A stretch of 64,000 nucleotides of DNA from Pseudooceanicola endophyticus (GTDB taxonomy: Bacteria; Pseudomonadota; Alphaproteobacteria; Rhodobacterales; Rhodobacteraceae): NCBI RefSeq assembly GCF_018760365.1, contig NZ_JAHIAB010000007.1, positions 1 through 64,000 on the forward strand, read 5' to 3'. The notes under the pieces were generated by a model, which saw nothing but the letters and a program-made list of their open reading frames with translations, was not told the origin of the DNA and ran no database searches. Each line of letters begins with the position of its first letter. Position 1 is the first letter of the stretch. Below are positions 1 to 8,883 of this stretch, in pieces. The position numbers were made by a program, and so were the translations under genes.

Positions 1-386
1 AGGTGGCCGAGAGCGACCGGCCCGAGCTGACCTCGGCGAAGATCGTGGTTTCGGGCGGTCGCGGCGTCGGTTCGGAGGCGGATTTCGCGCTGATCTCGGG
101 CCTGGCGGACAAGCTGGGCGCGGCGGTGGGGGCCTCGCGCGCGGCGGTGGATTCGGGCTTTGCGCCGAACGACTGGCAGGTCGGCCAGACCGGCAAGGTC
201 GTGGCGCCGGACCTTTACGTTGCGGTCGGGATTTCCGGGGCAATTCAGCACCTTGCGGGGATGAAGGACAGCAAGGTGATCGTCGCGATCAACAAGGACG
301 AGGAGGCGCCGATCTTCCAGGTCGCCGATTACGGCCTGGTCGCTGACCTCTTCGAGGCCGTTCCCGAGCTGACCGCAAAGCTCTGA
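1..386 (+). CDS. etfA: Electron transfer flavoprotein alpha subunit, C-terminal part
   Basis: The 5' end lies outside the window, so only about the last 127 residues are seen. They match the FAD-binding C-terminal domain of the ETF alpha subunit: [10 protein letters not shown], then [11 protein letters not shown], then [27 protein letters not shown], and the [19 protein letters not shown] tail. With EtfB it forms the soluble heterodimer that carries electrons from acyl-CoA dehydrogenases to ETF-quinone oxidoreductase, whose gene is at 59359. A strong terminator follows the stop. The next plus-strand gene of related function is the 3-hydroxyacyl-CoA dehydrogenase at 2362. Assignment is secure; the start cannot be seen. 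Confidence 0.95.
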   Translation, partial: VAESDRPELTSAKIVVSGGRGVGSEADFALISGLADKLGAAVGASRAAVDSGFAPNDWQVGQTGKVVAPDLYVAVGISGAIQHLAGMKDSKVIVAINKDEEAPIFQVADYGLVADLFEAVPELTAKL

Positions 387-403
387 TCCCAAGGACACCC
401 ATC

Positions 404-431
404 AAAAGGCCCGCCCTGGCGGGCCTTTTTT
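404..431 (+). terminator. Rho-independent terminator after etfA
   Basis: An inverted repeat (AAAGGCCCGCC, short loop, GGCGGGCC) runs straight into a run of six T. It begins about 18 bases after the etfA stop codon. Confidence 0.88.
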
Positions 432-1365
432 GTCGATCAGGGCGGCTGCCGGCAGACCGTCAGGAACGCCTCAGCTCCGACCATCGCAAGGCGCCCCCTC
501 TGCCCGGACCGAATGTGTCGAAGGCACCGCCCTCCGGCGTCGGGGCCACCGCCGTCGCGACGACCGCCAGAAGCATGCCCCCCCGGGCCCAGGCCCTCCG
601 GGAGGGCGAAACCTGTCCATGATCCCTGCCATGCGGGCCGGAAACCGCAGGACGCAGCCCTTGGAAAGGAAGCGTTGTGCAAACTGCAGGAGGCATTGCA
701 CTGCCCCCCTGCCGGCACTCTCCCGGCTGCCGGCCATAGAGGCGGCGGCCCTGCATAAGAGTTTTACCGCCGCCGGTGGCAGGGCAGATCGCCGCCCGGG
801 AGGCCGAACCGGGAGAGCCCTGTTCGAACGGCACATCTGCGCGGTTTACCTGGCAGCGGCGGGGCTGGCCTTCGGTCAGGTGGCCGGCGGGGCGCTGAGC
901 GTTCTGCTGGGCTCCGACGGGCTGGTGCTGCACTGCCAGCTGAACAGGTCTGAAACCGGTTGATGACCGGCTCTCGCGGTTGAAGGCGCGCCATCCCCAC
1001 TTGGCGCTGCGGGGGGAGCTCCATGCCCCCCTTCCGCCCGAAGCCCTGTCGCACCATCCCCGGCTGTCGCCCCGGGACTGGACGGACCGGTTCGCCGCTC
1101 TTGGACGCAGGGCTTCGTCGCCGGCGGATCATCCGTTTCGACAGCTTCCCTCTGGGCTGTCAGGCAGGGTGGCGGGACAGGGCCTTGCCCTTGGCGGGCG
1201 CGAAACCGTCGCAGGGTTGATCGCCAAGGGGAAACCGGCGCGCATATGCCGGGAAACGGCCCCCGTACGGCCGACTTCCCGGTCATCCGGGGCGGCGATT
1301 ACGCCGACACCAGTGCCCTTCTGGCCTGACTTACGCAGAGCTGACGGCGCCCCGGCCCCAACGGG
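432..1365. other. Unexplained gap of about 0.93 kb
   Basis: No reading frame here on either strand looks like a protein. The open frames are rich in Arg, Pro, Gly and Ala, lack a good ribosome binding site and resemble no family I know. In the last 200 bases the plus-strand frame ending at the TGA of 1327-1329 reads a more protein-like GFVAGGSSVSTASLWAV and later RGGDYADTSALLA, but has no good start. This may be a decayed gene or long non-coding DNA. Its size is unusual beside the otherwise tight spacing. Confidence 0.5.
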
Positions 1366-2217
1366 TCAGGCCCTCAGGCGGTCGGCCGAGAGCAGCCGGC
1401 GCAACGGGGCCTCCAGCTGGCGGGCCGCTTCCTGGTGGGCGGCCACGGGCAGGACATGGGCTGTCAGCGCCGCCTCGGACCGGCTGAAGACCATCCCTGC
1501 CGTGTCCGCCGCCGCCCCGCCCCCCGGCACGGCCCGGATCAGGCCGGCCGCGTGCGGTTCCAGCGCCTCGATCACCGCCCGGGTCAGCAGCGCCGGCGCC
1601 CGCGCCCACTCGACCGGCTGCGCGCAAGGCGCATGATCGGCAAGCCACAGCAGCAGCACCGGGCCGGGCAGCGCCCGCAGCAAGGCCTCCATCCGCGCGC
1701 ACCAGACGCTTCGCAGGGCCTCGGCCAGATGGTCGAAACGCTCCGGCGCAGCAGCCCGGAGCCGGCCCAGCAGGTGACCGGTGAAATGGATCTCGGCAAC
1801 ATCCACCTCTGGAAACAGGCGACGCAGCAGCGGGTGCACCCGCACCACGCGGTCATTGCGCCGGGGATGCACATCGTAGAAGCGGTTGCTGAGATTGGCA
1901 GCCCCGGGCAGTTCCAGTACCACGGCGCGGGCCCCCGCCGCCAGTCGCATCAGACCGGGATCGGCCAGCAGCGCCTCTGGCCCCGCCTGCGCCCTGGCCA
2001 GGTTCACGCAGGGCAGGCCCAGCCGGGACTCCAGCAACGCCGGATAGGGCTGCGGAATGAAGCGCCCGAAGGTGTTGATCCCCCCCAGGAAGGCCAGGTA
2101 GGCGCCGGTCACGCTGCGCCCCGGCCCGCGAAACAGGCCCTGTGCCGCCCCGTACCGACAGGGGAAATAGTCCAGCCCCGCCGTGCCCTCTGGCTCAAAT
2201 CCCATTCGTCCCACCAT
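1366..2217 (-). CDS. DUF6473-like protein
   Basis: A 283-residue soluble protein. The ATG at 2217 is chosen because GGGGAGAG precedes it at good distance; a longer frame upstream has no such site and is antisense to the next gene. The N-terminal FPCRYGAAQGLFRGPGRSVTGAYLAFLGGINTFGRFI, then the NLARAQAGPEALL and ANLSNRFYDVHPRRNDRVVR segments, resemble the DUF6473 proteins of Rhodobacteraceae. I recall these from family memory, not from a search. No transmembrane segment or signal peptide is seen. The biochemical role is unknown. It faces away from hbd and is probably transcribed alone. Confidence 0.72.
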   Translation of the reverse strand: MVGRMGFEPEGTAGLDYFPCRYGAAQGLFRGPGRSVTGAYLAFLGGINTFGRFIPQPYPALLESRLGLPCVNLARAQAGPEALLADPGLMRLAAGARAVVLELPGAANLSNRFYDVHPRRNDRVVRVHPLLRRLFPEVDVAEIHFTGHLLGRLRAAAPERFDHLAEALRSVWCARMEALLRALPGPVLLLWLADHAPCAQPVEWARAPALLTRAVIEALEPHAAGLIRAVPGGGAAADTAGMVFSRSEAALTAHVLPVAAHQEAARQLEAPLRRLLSADRLRA

Positions 2218-2361
2218 GTCTCTCCCCGCTTGCAGTCTGCGGACCAGAAGTTTCCAAACCCTGAATTCCGCCCGCAGCCCCGCCCTGCTGCGGCTTGTCC
2301 CCTTGCGGCGCCGCAGCGTCGGGGGCACATTGCAGCCTGAGGTACAAGCAGGAGGGCCCTC

Positions 2362-3237
2362 ATGGAGATCCAACGAGTAGGCGTGATCGGTGCCGGCCAG
2401 ATGGGCAACGGCATCGCGCATGTGATGGCCGTCGCGGGATTTGACGTCCTGCTGAGCGACATCAGCCGCGAGGCCCTGGACCGGGCGATCGCCACGATCA
2501 CCAAGAACCTCGACCGGCAGGTCAGCCGCGACAAGATCAGCGCCGAGGCCAAGGATGCGGCGCTGGCGCGGATCTCGACCACGCTGACGGTGACGGACCT
2601 GGGCCCCTGCGACCTGATCATCGAAGCCGCGACCGAGAAGGAAAGCGTCAAGGACGCCATCTTCCAGGAGCTGCTGCCGCATCTGGGCGAACAGACGATC
2701 CTGACCTCGAACACCTCCTCGCTGTCGATCACCCGTCTGGCCAGCCGCACCGACCGCCCCGAGAAGTTCCTGGGCTTCCACTTCATGAACCCGGTGCCGG
2801 TGATGCAGCTGGTCGAGCTGATCCGCGGCATCGCCACCGACGAGGCGACCTACCAGGCCTGCCTGGAGGTGGTGAAGAAGATCGGCAAGACCGCCTCCTC
2901 GGCCGAGGATTTCCCCGCCTTCATCGTCAACCGCATCCTGATCCCGATGATCAACGAGGCGGTCTACACGCTGCTGGAAGGCGTCGGCAACGTCGAGAGC
3001 ATCGACATGGCGATGAAGCTGGGCGCCAACCACCCGATGGGCCCGCTGGAGCTGGCGGATTTCATCGGCCTGGACACCTGCCTGGCGATCATGAACGTGC
3101 TGCATGACGGGCTGGCCGATACCAAGTACCGCCCCTGCCCGCTGCTGGTGAAATATGTCGAGGCCGGCTGGCTGGGCCGCAAGACCGGCCGCGGCTTCTA
3201 CGATTACCGAGGGGAAACGCCGGTCCCCAGCCGCTGA
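2362..3237 (+). CDS. hbd: 3-hydroxybutyryl-CoA dehydrogenase (3-hydroxyacyl-CoA dehydrogenase family)
   Basis: A 291-residue single-domain NAD(P)-dependent enzyme that interconverts 3-hydroxyacyl-CoA and 3-ketoacyl-CoA, most likely the C4 compound. An N-terminal Rossmann motif GAGQMG is at residues 10-15. The catalytic His is H140 in [11 protein letters not shown], paired with Glu152, and the conserved Asn190 lies in FIVNR. The C-terminal dimerisation domain ends in [15 protein letters not shown] stands before the ATG. The length fits stand-alone PaaH/Hbd proteins, not the fused FadB enzyme. It lies downstream of etfA, a common association, but a terminator and a 2 kb gap separate them here, so it has its own promoter. 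Confidence 0.93.
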   Translation: MEIQRVGVIGAGQMGNGIAHVMAVAGFDVLLSDISREALDRAIATITKNLDRQVSRDKISAEAKDAALARISTTLTVTDLGPCDLIIEAATEKESVKDAIFQELLPHLGEQTILTSNTSSLSITRLASRTDRPEKFLGFHFMNPVPVMQLVELIRGIATDEATYQACLEVVKKIGKTASSAEDFPAFIVNRILIPMINEAVYTLLEGVGNVESIDMAMKLGANHPMGPLELADFIGLDTCLAIMNVLHDGLADTKYRPCPLLVKYVEAGWLGRKTGRGFYDYRGETPVPSR

Positions 3238-3337
3238 GCCCGTCACGGGGGCCGCGCGCCCCGTGCAACCCTGCCATGCCTTTCCCCCTGCCCCGGTTCG
3301 CGCTAGATCGCGCCCCGGGGAGGCTGAAAGGACATTC

Positions 3338-4333
3338 ATGCAGACCCCAGACCTTGCCCGCGCATTCCGCCTTTTCGTTGCCGCCTTCGGTTCCCTGGCC
3401 ATCGCCATGGCGCTTGGGCTGCATAATCCCTTCTGGGCGGCGATGCCGGTCTGGGTGGTCAGCCAGCCGTTCCGCGAAGACCTTTTGATCCGGGGCATCC
3501 TGCGGGTGCTGGGCACGCTGGCGGGCGCCGCCTACGGGGTCGCGATCCTGCATCTTGGCACCTCGCCCGAGGTGCTGCTGCCGGGGATCGCGCTTGGTGC
3601 CGGGCTGGGCGTGGGCCTCGCCTTCTGGATCGGCACCGTCTACAGCTACGGCGCGCTGCTGTTCGCGATGACCACCGCCGTGGTGCTGCTGCCGGTCGTG
3701 GCCTCGGATGCGCAGCCGCTGGGGCTGGCGCTGGACCGGGTCGCCTGCACGCTGATCGGCGTCGTCGTGGTGACGCTGGTGACCTTCTTCTTCACCCCCA
3801 GCCGGGGCACGCCGCAGCCGCTGCGCCAGGCGCACAAGACCGGCACGCCGCTGCAGCGCGGGCTGATCGCCGCCGCCACCGCTGCCTGCGGCATGACGCT
3901 GGTGCTGACCTTCCCCACCCCCGAGGCCCTGGGCGGAGCGCTCGCGATCTGCATCTTTGGCTGCCTCGTCAGCTCCATGCCCGATCCCCGGATGCCGCTG
4001 AAATTCCTGGTGCCGGGCGTCGCCATCGCGGTGATCGCGGCGCTCAGCTACCGCGGCATCCTGACCGTCTTCGACGTGCAGGGGCTGGTGCCCTTCCTGG
4101 CCATCACCGCCGTCTTCCTGATGGGGGGCGCGCTGCTGCGGGCCAATCCGAAGACCGCGCCGCTGGGGCTTGATTCCAACATGTGCTTCCTGCTGGCCGC
4201 AGAAGTCGGCCAGATCGGCCACCCGCTGCCGGTGCAGGCGGTCTCGGCGCTCGCGCTGCTGGGGGGCGCCTGCCTCTGCGTGCTGGTGTTCCGCCCGGTG
4301 CTGCGCCCGAACCTGCCGGCCCAGGGCGCCTAG
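3338..4333 (+). CDS. FUSC-type inner membrane protein
   Basis: A 331-residue polytopic membrane protein. Hydrophobic segments appear in two clusters, about residues 8-135 and 175-325, joined by a hydrophilic stretch with FTPSRGTPQPLRQAHKTGTPLQ. The opening FRLFVAAFGSLAIAMALGLHNPFWAAMPVWVVSQP resembles the first helices of the FUSC / aromatic-acid exporter (AaeB-like) superfamily. The ATG at 3338 has AAAGGA upstream. Substrate unknown; efflux of an aromatic or other organic acid would be the family-based guess. Its stop codon overlaps the stop of the convergent SDR gene by four bases (4330-4333). Confidence 0.72.
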   Translation: MQTPDLARAFRLFVAAFGSLAIAMALGLHNPFWAAMPVWVVSQPFREDLLIRGILRVLGTLAGAAYGVAILHLGTSPEVLLPGIALGAGLGVGLAFWIGTVYSYGALLFAMTTAVVLLPVVASDAQPLGLALDRVACTLIGVVVVTLVTFFFTPSRGTPQPLRQAHKTGTPLQRGLIAAATAACGMTLVLTFPTPEALGGALAICIFGCLVSSMPDPRMPLKFLVPGVAIAVIAALSYRGILTVFDVQGLVPFLAITAVFLMGGALLRANPKTAPLGLDSNMCFLLAAEVGQIGHPLPVQAVSALALLGGACLCVLVFRPVLRPNLPAQGA

Positions 4334-5049
4334 CCGCGCCCGATATAGGGCATCTTCGTCGCCATCAGCGTCATGAACTGGATATTGGCCGACAGCGGCA
4401 GGTTGGCCATGTGCAGCACGGCGCGCGCGACCTCCTCGACCTCGATCACCGGGGGCGGATCGTCGGGATTGCGCGCCACCGCCTCTTCCAGGAGGCCGGT
4501 GCGGGCATTGCCGATGTCGATCTGCCCGCAGGCGATATCATGGGGCCGCCCATCCAGGCTGAGGCTTTTGGTCAGGCCGGTCACCGCATGCTTGGTCGCG
4601 GTATAGGCCACCGCCCCCTCGCGCGGCGCATGGGCCGAGATCGAGCCGTTGTTGATGATCCGTCCCCCCATCGGATGCTGGTGGCGCATCTGCGAAAACG
4701 CCGCCCGGGCGCAAAGGAACATCCCCGTCAGGTTCACGTCGACCACGCGGCGCCAGTCCTCCAGCGTCACGGTGTCGATGGGGCCGGAGGGGCCGAACTG
4801 CCCGGCATTGTTGAACAGCACGTCGAGGCGCCCGGCGCGCTGGATGAACTCCGCGAAGGCGCCGATCACCTGGGTCTCGTCGGTGACATCCGCCGGCAGG
4901 ACGATGGCCCGGCGATAATCCTCGGCCAATGCCCGCAGCGGGCCCGTGCGCCGCGCCAGCAACCCCACCGTCCAGCCGACGTCGAGGAACTTGCGCGCCG
5001 TGGCCGCGCCGATCCCGTCGCTGGCCCCGGTGATCAGGATCGTGCTCAC
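4330..5049 (-). CDS. SDR-family oxidoreductase
   Basis: A 239-residue classical short-chain dehydrogenase/reductase. The cofactor motif TGASDGIG is at residues 7-14, NNAG at 80-83, and the active-site set is Ser136, Tyr149 and Lys153 (YTATK). The start is a GTG at 5049 that overlaps the TGA of the upstream helicase gene by four bases (GTGA), which suggests translational coupling. The substrate cannot be read from sequence. The terminal segment FMTLMATKMPYIGRG fits YdfG-like SDRs. Confidence 0.88.
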   Translation of the reverse strand: MSTILITGASDGIGAATARKFLDVGWTVGLLARRTGPLRALAEDYRRAIVLPADVTDETQVIGAFAEFIQRAGRLDVLFNNAGQFGPSGPIDTVTLEDWRRVVDVNLTGMFLCARAAFSQMRHQHPMGGRIINNGSISAHAPREGAVAYTATKHAVTGLTKSLSLDGRPHDIACGQIDIGNARTGLLEEAVARNPDDPPPVIEVEEVARAVLHMANLPLSANIQFMTLMATKMPYIGRG

Positions 5050-6572
5050 TCCTCCTGCGCCTCCAGCTCCAGCGTCGGCGCGATGCCCTTCAGGTCCTCG
5101 ATGCCCAGCGGCTCGGCCGGGCGGGCCAGACGGTTGCGCACCACCCAGTGCAGGCGCTGCTCGGCCCGGGTGATCGCCACGTAGGCCAGGCGTTTCCACA
5201 GCGGCTGACCGGCTTCGGAGCGCCCCATCTTGAAGGCCGCGTAAAGATCGGGCGCGAAGACCTGCACATCCGGCCACTGTGAGCCCTGCGCCTTGTGGAT
5301 CGTCACCGCCGCGCCATGCAGGAAGGTGGCGCCCATATGGGCGGCAAAGGGGATGAAGGGCTCTTCCTCGTCGGGTTTCTCGATCTTCACGATCGAGGCC
5401 GCCGAGACCTGCGGGTTCTCTGCCCCCACCACGTGCAGCCGGGAAAAGCCGCGCCGCTTGCCGGGGCCGAGGTAGATCACCTGCGCGCCCTTGATCAGGC
5501 CGCGCGCCTCAAGGTCCAGCCGCTTGCGGCGGTGCTTCAGCGGCAGTTCCAGCCCGTCGCAGATCAGCGGCTCACCGGGCAGCAGCGCGTCCTCGGGGGC
5601 GCCATGGACGGCGCGGAAGGCATGGATCAGCCGGATCCGCGTCGCGTTGCGCCAGACCAGCACCGGAGAGCGTGCCATCAGCCCGGCCTCGACCCGCTGG
5701 GCGAACTGCACGCGCTCATCGCGCTTCGCGGCCTCTTCGACCATGCGTTCGAAGGCGTAGAAATCGACCGCCGGATCGGCCAGCGCATGGGCAAGGTCCA
5801 GGATCGGGTTGCCGGCATCCTGCCGATGGATGCGCGCCAGCGTCAGCTTGGCGGGCTCGGGCAGCGCATCGAAGACCATCTTGCCGGACTGGCCGACGGG
5901 GGCCAGCTGCGCCGGATCGCCAAACAGGACAAGGTTCGGAAAGATCTCGCGCAGGTCGTCATACTGCTTTTCATCCAGCATCGAGGCCTCGTCGATGAAG
6001 CCCACGTCCAGCGGATCGTCGCGCCGCTTCCAGCCGGTGATGAAATCGCTGCCGCGCAGCCCCGCCACGGCCAGCGCCGCCGGGATCGACTTGTTGGTCT
6101 CGTAGCTGGCCTTGGCGCGTTCCAGCGCCTCGGGCGTGACGTTCTCGATCTCGGGCTTCTCGCCATGGCCTTCCAGCCATTCGGCGATGTTCTCGTATTC
6201 GGGATCGTAGACCGGCTTGTAGAGGATGCGGTGGATCGTCGTCGCCGGCACGCCGCGCAGCCGCAGCACCGAGGCCGCCTTGTTGGTGGGCGCCAGGATC
6301 GCCAGCGTGCGGCCGTCCTTCTCGCGCTTGGGTTCGTAATCGCCCGAGACGACCGACAGCCCGGCCTCCTTGCAGGCCTCCGAGAGCGCGGAAAGCAGCA
6401 TGGTCTTGCCGGAGCCCGCCTTGCCCATGACGGCCAGCACGCGCGAGCGGCCCTCCATCGGGGGGCGCAGCGTGCCGTTTTCGATATCGATGCCGGCGCC
6501 GCGCAGCGTCTCGGCCACGCGGTCAAAGGCTTCGGCCTGGTCGGGAGAGAAGGTGATCGCGGGCACGGACAT
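5046..6572 (-). CDS. RecD/Pif1-like superfamily 1B ATP-dependent helicase
   Basis: A 508-residue cytosolic DNA helicase. Motif I (GKAGSGKT) is at residues 50-57, motif Ia around APTNKAA (94-100), motif II as FIDEAS (192-197) and motif III as GDPAQLAPVG (218-227). Near the C-terminus TIHKAQGSQW and YVAITRAEQRLHW match the late SF1 motifs of the UvrD_C_2 / RecD C-terminal module. It lacks the extra N-terminal domain of full RecD, so it resembles stand-alone exodeoxyribonuclease-V-alpha-like helicases. Probable role: DNA unwinding in repair. It forms a two-gene unit with the SDR. The ATG has only a weak upstream ribosome site. Confidence 0.87.
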   Translation of the reverse strand: MSVPAITFSPDQAEAFDRVAETLRGAGIDIENGTLRPPMEGRSRVLAVMGKAGSGKTMLLSALSEACKEAGLSVVSGDYEPKREKDGRTLAILAPTNKAASVLRLRGVPATTIHRILYKPVYDPEYENIAEWLEGHGEKPEIENVTPEALERAKASYETNKSIPAALAVAGLRGSDFITGWKRRDDPLDVGFIDEASMLDEKQYDDLREIFPNLVLFGDPAQLAPVGQSGKMVFDALPEPAKLTLARIHRQDAGNPILDLAHALADPAVDFYAFERMVEEAAKRDERVQFAQRVEAGLMARSPVLVWRNATRIRLIHAFRAVHGAPEDALLPGEPLICDGLELPLKHRRKRLDLEARGLIKGAQVIYLGPGKRRGFSRLHVVGAENPQVSAASIVKIEKPDEEEPFIPFAAHMGATFLHGAAVTIHKAQGSQWPDVQVFAPDLYAAFKMGRSEAGQPLWKRLAYVAITRAEQRLHWVVRNRLARPAEPLGIEDLKGIAPTLELEAQEE

Positions 6573-6886
6573 GACGGGCAGGCTACCCGGTGGCGGGCAA
6601 AAGCGCCAGATGCCGCGAGGGGCATCGACCTGCCGTCAGGTGACGGGCTGCGCTCTGGGGACGCGGGGGCAAAGGACGATCAGACTGTGAAGGCGATCAG
6701 ATTGTGAAGAGGCGGCCTCTCAGGGACTGCCTCCCCGTGTGCGGCACGAAGGCCATGACCGGGCCAAAGGAACGCGCCCCGGGAACGGGACGCGCCTTCG
6801 GCTCGCTTTTGCCCGAGCCGCCGGGATCACCGTCCATGATGTCAGGACCATCGCGGTCACGGCCCCCGAAGCCAGGGCCTTCGGGG
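6573..6886. other. Intergenic stretch of 314 bases
   Basis: No convincing gene. One feature is a short imperfect tandem repeat around 6678-6710 (GATCAGACTGTGAAG followed by GATCAGATTGTGAAG). The minus-strand frame running 6990 to 6697 stays open and is rich in Gly, Asp and Pro, but has no good start of its own. Confidence 0.4.
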
Positions 6887-7150
6887 TCAGTGCCGCCGGG
6901 CGTAGGACGCACCATGCTCTTCGAGGTGCCCATGGCCGGTGCCGCGCCGCCGGGCCTCGTTGCGCTTGCGCGCGATCTCGCCCTGCACAAGCCGGGTCGT
7001 CACCGCCAGCTGCTCGGCCACCACGAACATGTCGCGATCCAGCGCGGCCTCCTGAAGTTCGGCCAGCACATCCACCATCCAGGCATCAGACGAGATCCGC
7101 GCAAAGGCGGCCGCATTCATGCTCGGAGCCGTTTTGATATCGACCTGCAT
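6887..7150 (-). CDS. Small conserved-looking protein of unknown function
   Basis: An 87-residue protein starting at the ATG of 7150, chosen because AGAGG stands upstream. The central part, FARISSDAWMVDVLAEL then AALDRDMFVVAEQLAV then LVQGEIARKRNEARRR, reads as a compact alpha-helical protein; the tail is basic and His-rich. I do not recognise the family. It lies 86 bases downstream of ccr on the same strand and could be at the end of that transcript. No membrane segment or signal peptide. Confidence 0.62.
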   Translation of the reverse strand: MQVDIKTAPSMNAAAFARISSDAWMVDVLAELQEAALDRDMFVVAEQLAVTTRLVQGEIARKRNEARRRGTGHGHLEEHGASYARRH

Positions 7151-7236
7151 CTCACACCTCTCATGCGGGCCACAGTTCGGGCGCCGCGGGTCACATTCAT
7201 CCATGACCACTCTGCGACGCCCGTCCTAAGAAAGTG

Positions 7237-8523
7237 TTAAGACCGGCTGGCCAGCACATCCTCGACGGTGCGCAGCCCGGTGCGCGGCGCCTGAACCAGC
7301 ACCGCCATGTTGCCGGGCTTGTGCTCGTTGCGGTACATCTTCATGTGCGCCTCGGGGATCTCGGCCCAGGGAAAGACCTCGGACATGCAGGGATCCAGAC
7401 GGCGCTCCAGCATCAACCGGTTCGCGGCGGCAGCCTGTTTCAGATGCGCGAAATGGCTGCCCTGCAGGCGCTTCTGGTGCATCCACATGTAGCGCACGTC
7501 GAAGGTGCAGTTGAACCCGGTGGTGCCCGCGCAGATCACCACCATGCCGCCCTTCTTGCACACGAAGGTCGAGACCGGGAAGGTCGCCTCTCCGGGGTGT
7601 TCGAAGACGATGTCGACATTGTTGCCCTTGCCGGTGATGTCCCAGATCGCCTTGCCGAACTTGCGCACCTCGTTGAACCATTCCTTGTATTCGGGCGTGT
7701 TCACGGTGGGCAACTGGCCCCAGCAGCTGAAATCCTTGCGGTTGATGACGCCCTTGGCGCCCAGGCTCATGACGAAATCGCGCTTGTCCTCCTCCGAGAT
7801 CACGCCGATCGCATTGCCGCCGGCGGCATTGATTAGCTGGATCGCATAGGAGCCGAGGCCGCCCGAGGCGCCCCAGACCAGCACGTTCTGGCCGGGCTTC
7901 AGCTCATGCGGGTGGTGGCCGAACAGCATCCGGTAGGCGGTGGCCAGCGTCAGCGTGTAGCAGGCCGATTCCTCCCAGGTCAGGTGCTTGGGACGCGGCA
8001 GAAGCTGCTGGGCCTGCACGCAGGTGAACTGCGCGAACGACCCATCGGGCGTCTCGTAGCCCCAGATCCGCTGGGTCGGGCTGAACATCGGGTCGCCGCC
8101 GTTGCATTCCTCGTCGTCGCCGTCATCCTGGTTGCAATGGATGACCACCTCGTCGCCGACCTTCCAGCGGGTAACCTTGTCGCCCACCGCCCAGACCACG
8201 CCCGAGGCATCCGAACCGGCAATGTGATAGGGTTCGCCATGGCTGTCGAAGGGGCTGATCGGCACGCCGAGCCCCGCCCAGACGCCGTTGTAGTTGACGC
8301 CCGCCGCCATCACGAGAACCAGCACCTCGTGGCTGTCGGGTTTCTTCACGTCGACCACTTCCTGCAGAAAGCTCTTGTCGGGGGTGCCGTGCCGCTCGCG
8401 GCGGATGCACCAGGCGTGCATCTTCTCGGGCACATGGCCCAGCGGCGGCAGCTCTCCCACGTCGTAGAGCTCCTTGCGGGGGGCGTCATAAGGGGCAATG
8501 CCCGTCTTGTTGTCGAATGCCAT
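7237..8523 (-). CDS. ccr: Crotonyl-CoA carboxylase/reductase
   Basis: A 428-residue medium-chain dehydrogenase/reductase that uses NADPH to carboxylate crotonyl-CoA reductively to ethylmalonyl-CoA, the hallmark step of the ethylmalonyl-CoA pathway. It matches the Rhodobacter enzyme almost throughout: VLVMAAGVNYNGVWAGLG, then HIAGSDASG, then HCNQDDGDDEECNGGDPMFS, then the Rossmann motif GASGGLGSYA and the C-terminal FAHLKQAAAANRLM and PWAEIPEAH. The ATG at 8523 fits the family N-terminus (MAFDNKTGIAPYDAP); a GTG sits just before it, and a long purine run GAGGAGGAGGA precedes both. It is divergent from ecm, the next but one enzyme of the same pathway. Confidence 0.97.
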   Translation of the reverse strand: MAFDNKTGIAPYDAPRKELYDVGELPPLGHVPEKMHAWCIRRERHGTPDKSFLQEVVDVKKPDSHEVLVLVMAAGVNYNGVWAGLGVPISPFDSHGEPYHIAGSDASGVVWAVGDKVTRWKVGDEVVIHCNQDDGDDEECNGGDPMFSPTQRIWGYETPDGSFAQFTCVQAQQLLPRPKHLTWEESACYTLTLATAYRMLFGHHPHELKPGQNVLVWGASGGLGSYAIQLINAAGGNAIGVISEEDKRDFVMSLGAKGVINRKDFSCWGQLPTVNTPEYKEWFNEVRKFGKAIWDITGKGNNVDIVFEHPGEATFPVSTFVCKKGGMVVICAGTTGFNCTFDVRYMWMHQKRLQGSHFAHLKQAAAANRLMLERRLDPCMSEVFPWAEIPEAHMKMYRNEHKPGNMAVLVQAPRTGLRTVEDVLASRS

Positions 8524-8883
8524 CACGTCCTCCTCCTCCTCGGAGTTGCCGCATTGCAGAATCGCGGTTCACGTTAGGACAGGTACGATCCTTCGGGTAA
8601 TTTTTCAACCCATATTGACCACATTGCGCAACTATATGTCTCGACCAAGACAGATCGTTACCCGGTCGCCGGAACGCCGAAGTCAGAAAACCCTTGTTTT
8701 ACTGGCCTTGAATCGTCACTCTGGGGTCAACCCGCCCCTATCATCCTCCGACCAAGGTCGAACGCCTACAGGCATAGTGTCGCGCTGCGTCGCAGAAGCT
8801 TGACAGGGACGTTTTCTTTCACGCATACGCGTTATCGGGAAATTAAATTACCAACGGGACTCAACCACGCCAGCGAGGCCGCC
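8524..8883. promoter_or_regulatory. Divergent promoter region between ccr and ecm
   Basis: A 360-base intergenic region must hold the start signals for both genes. It is locally less GC-rich than its surroundings (for example 8595-8645). A plus-strand TTGACA at 8800-8805 could be a -35 for ecm, with a poor GCATAC 17 bases later. I see no copy of the TTTGCAAA palindrome known for PccR-type regulators, and no TGTGATCACA site. Confidence 0.45.

Noticed and set aside
4330-5277. A longer N-terminus for the SDR
   Set aside because: The extension is antisense-free but lies inside the helicase gene in another frame and is not SDR-like; the GTG at 5049 gives the expected TGASDGIG near residue 7.
8524-8883. 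A B12 riboswitch before ecm
   Set aside because: Ecm uses coenzyme B12, but no B12-box-like GCCACTG element or matching stem set is visible in the leader.
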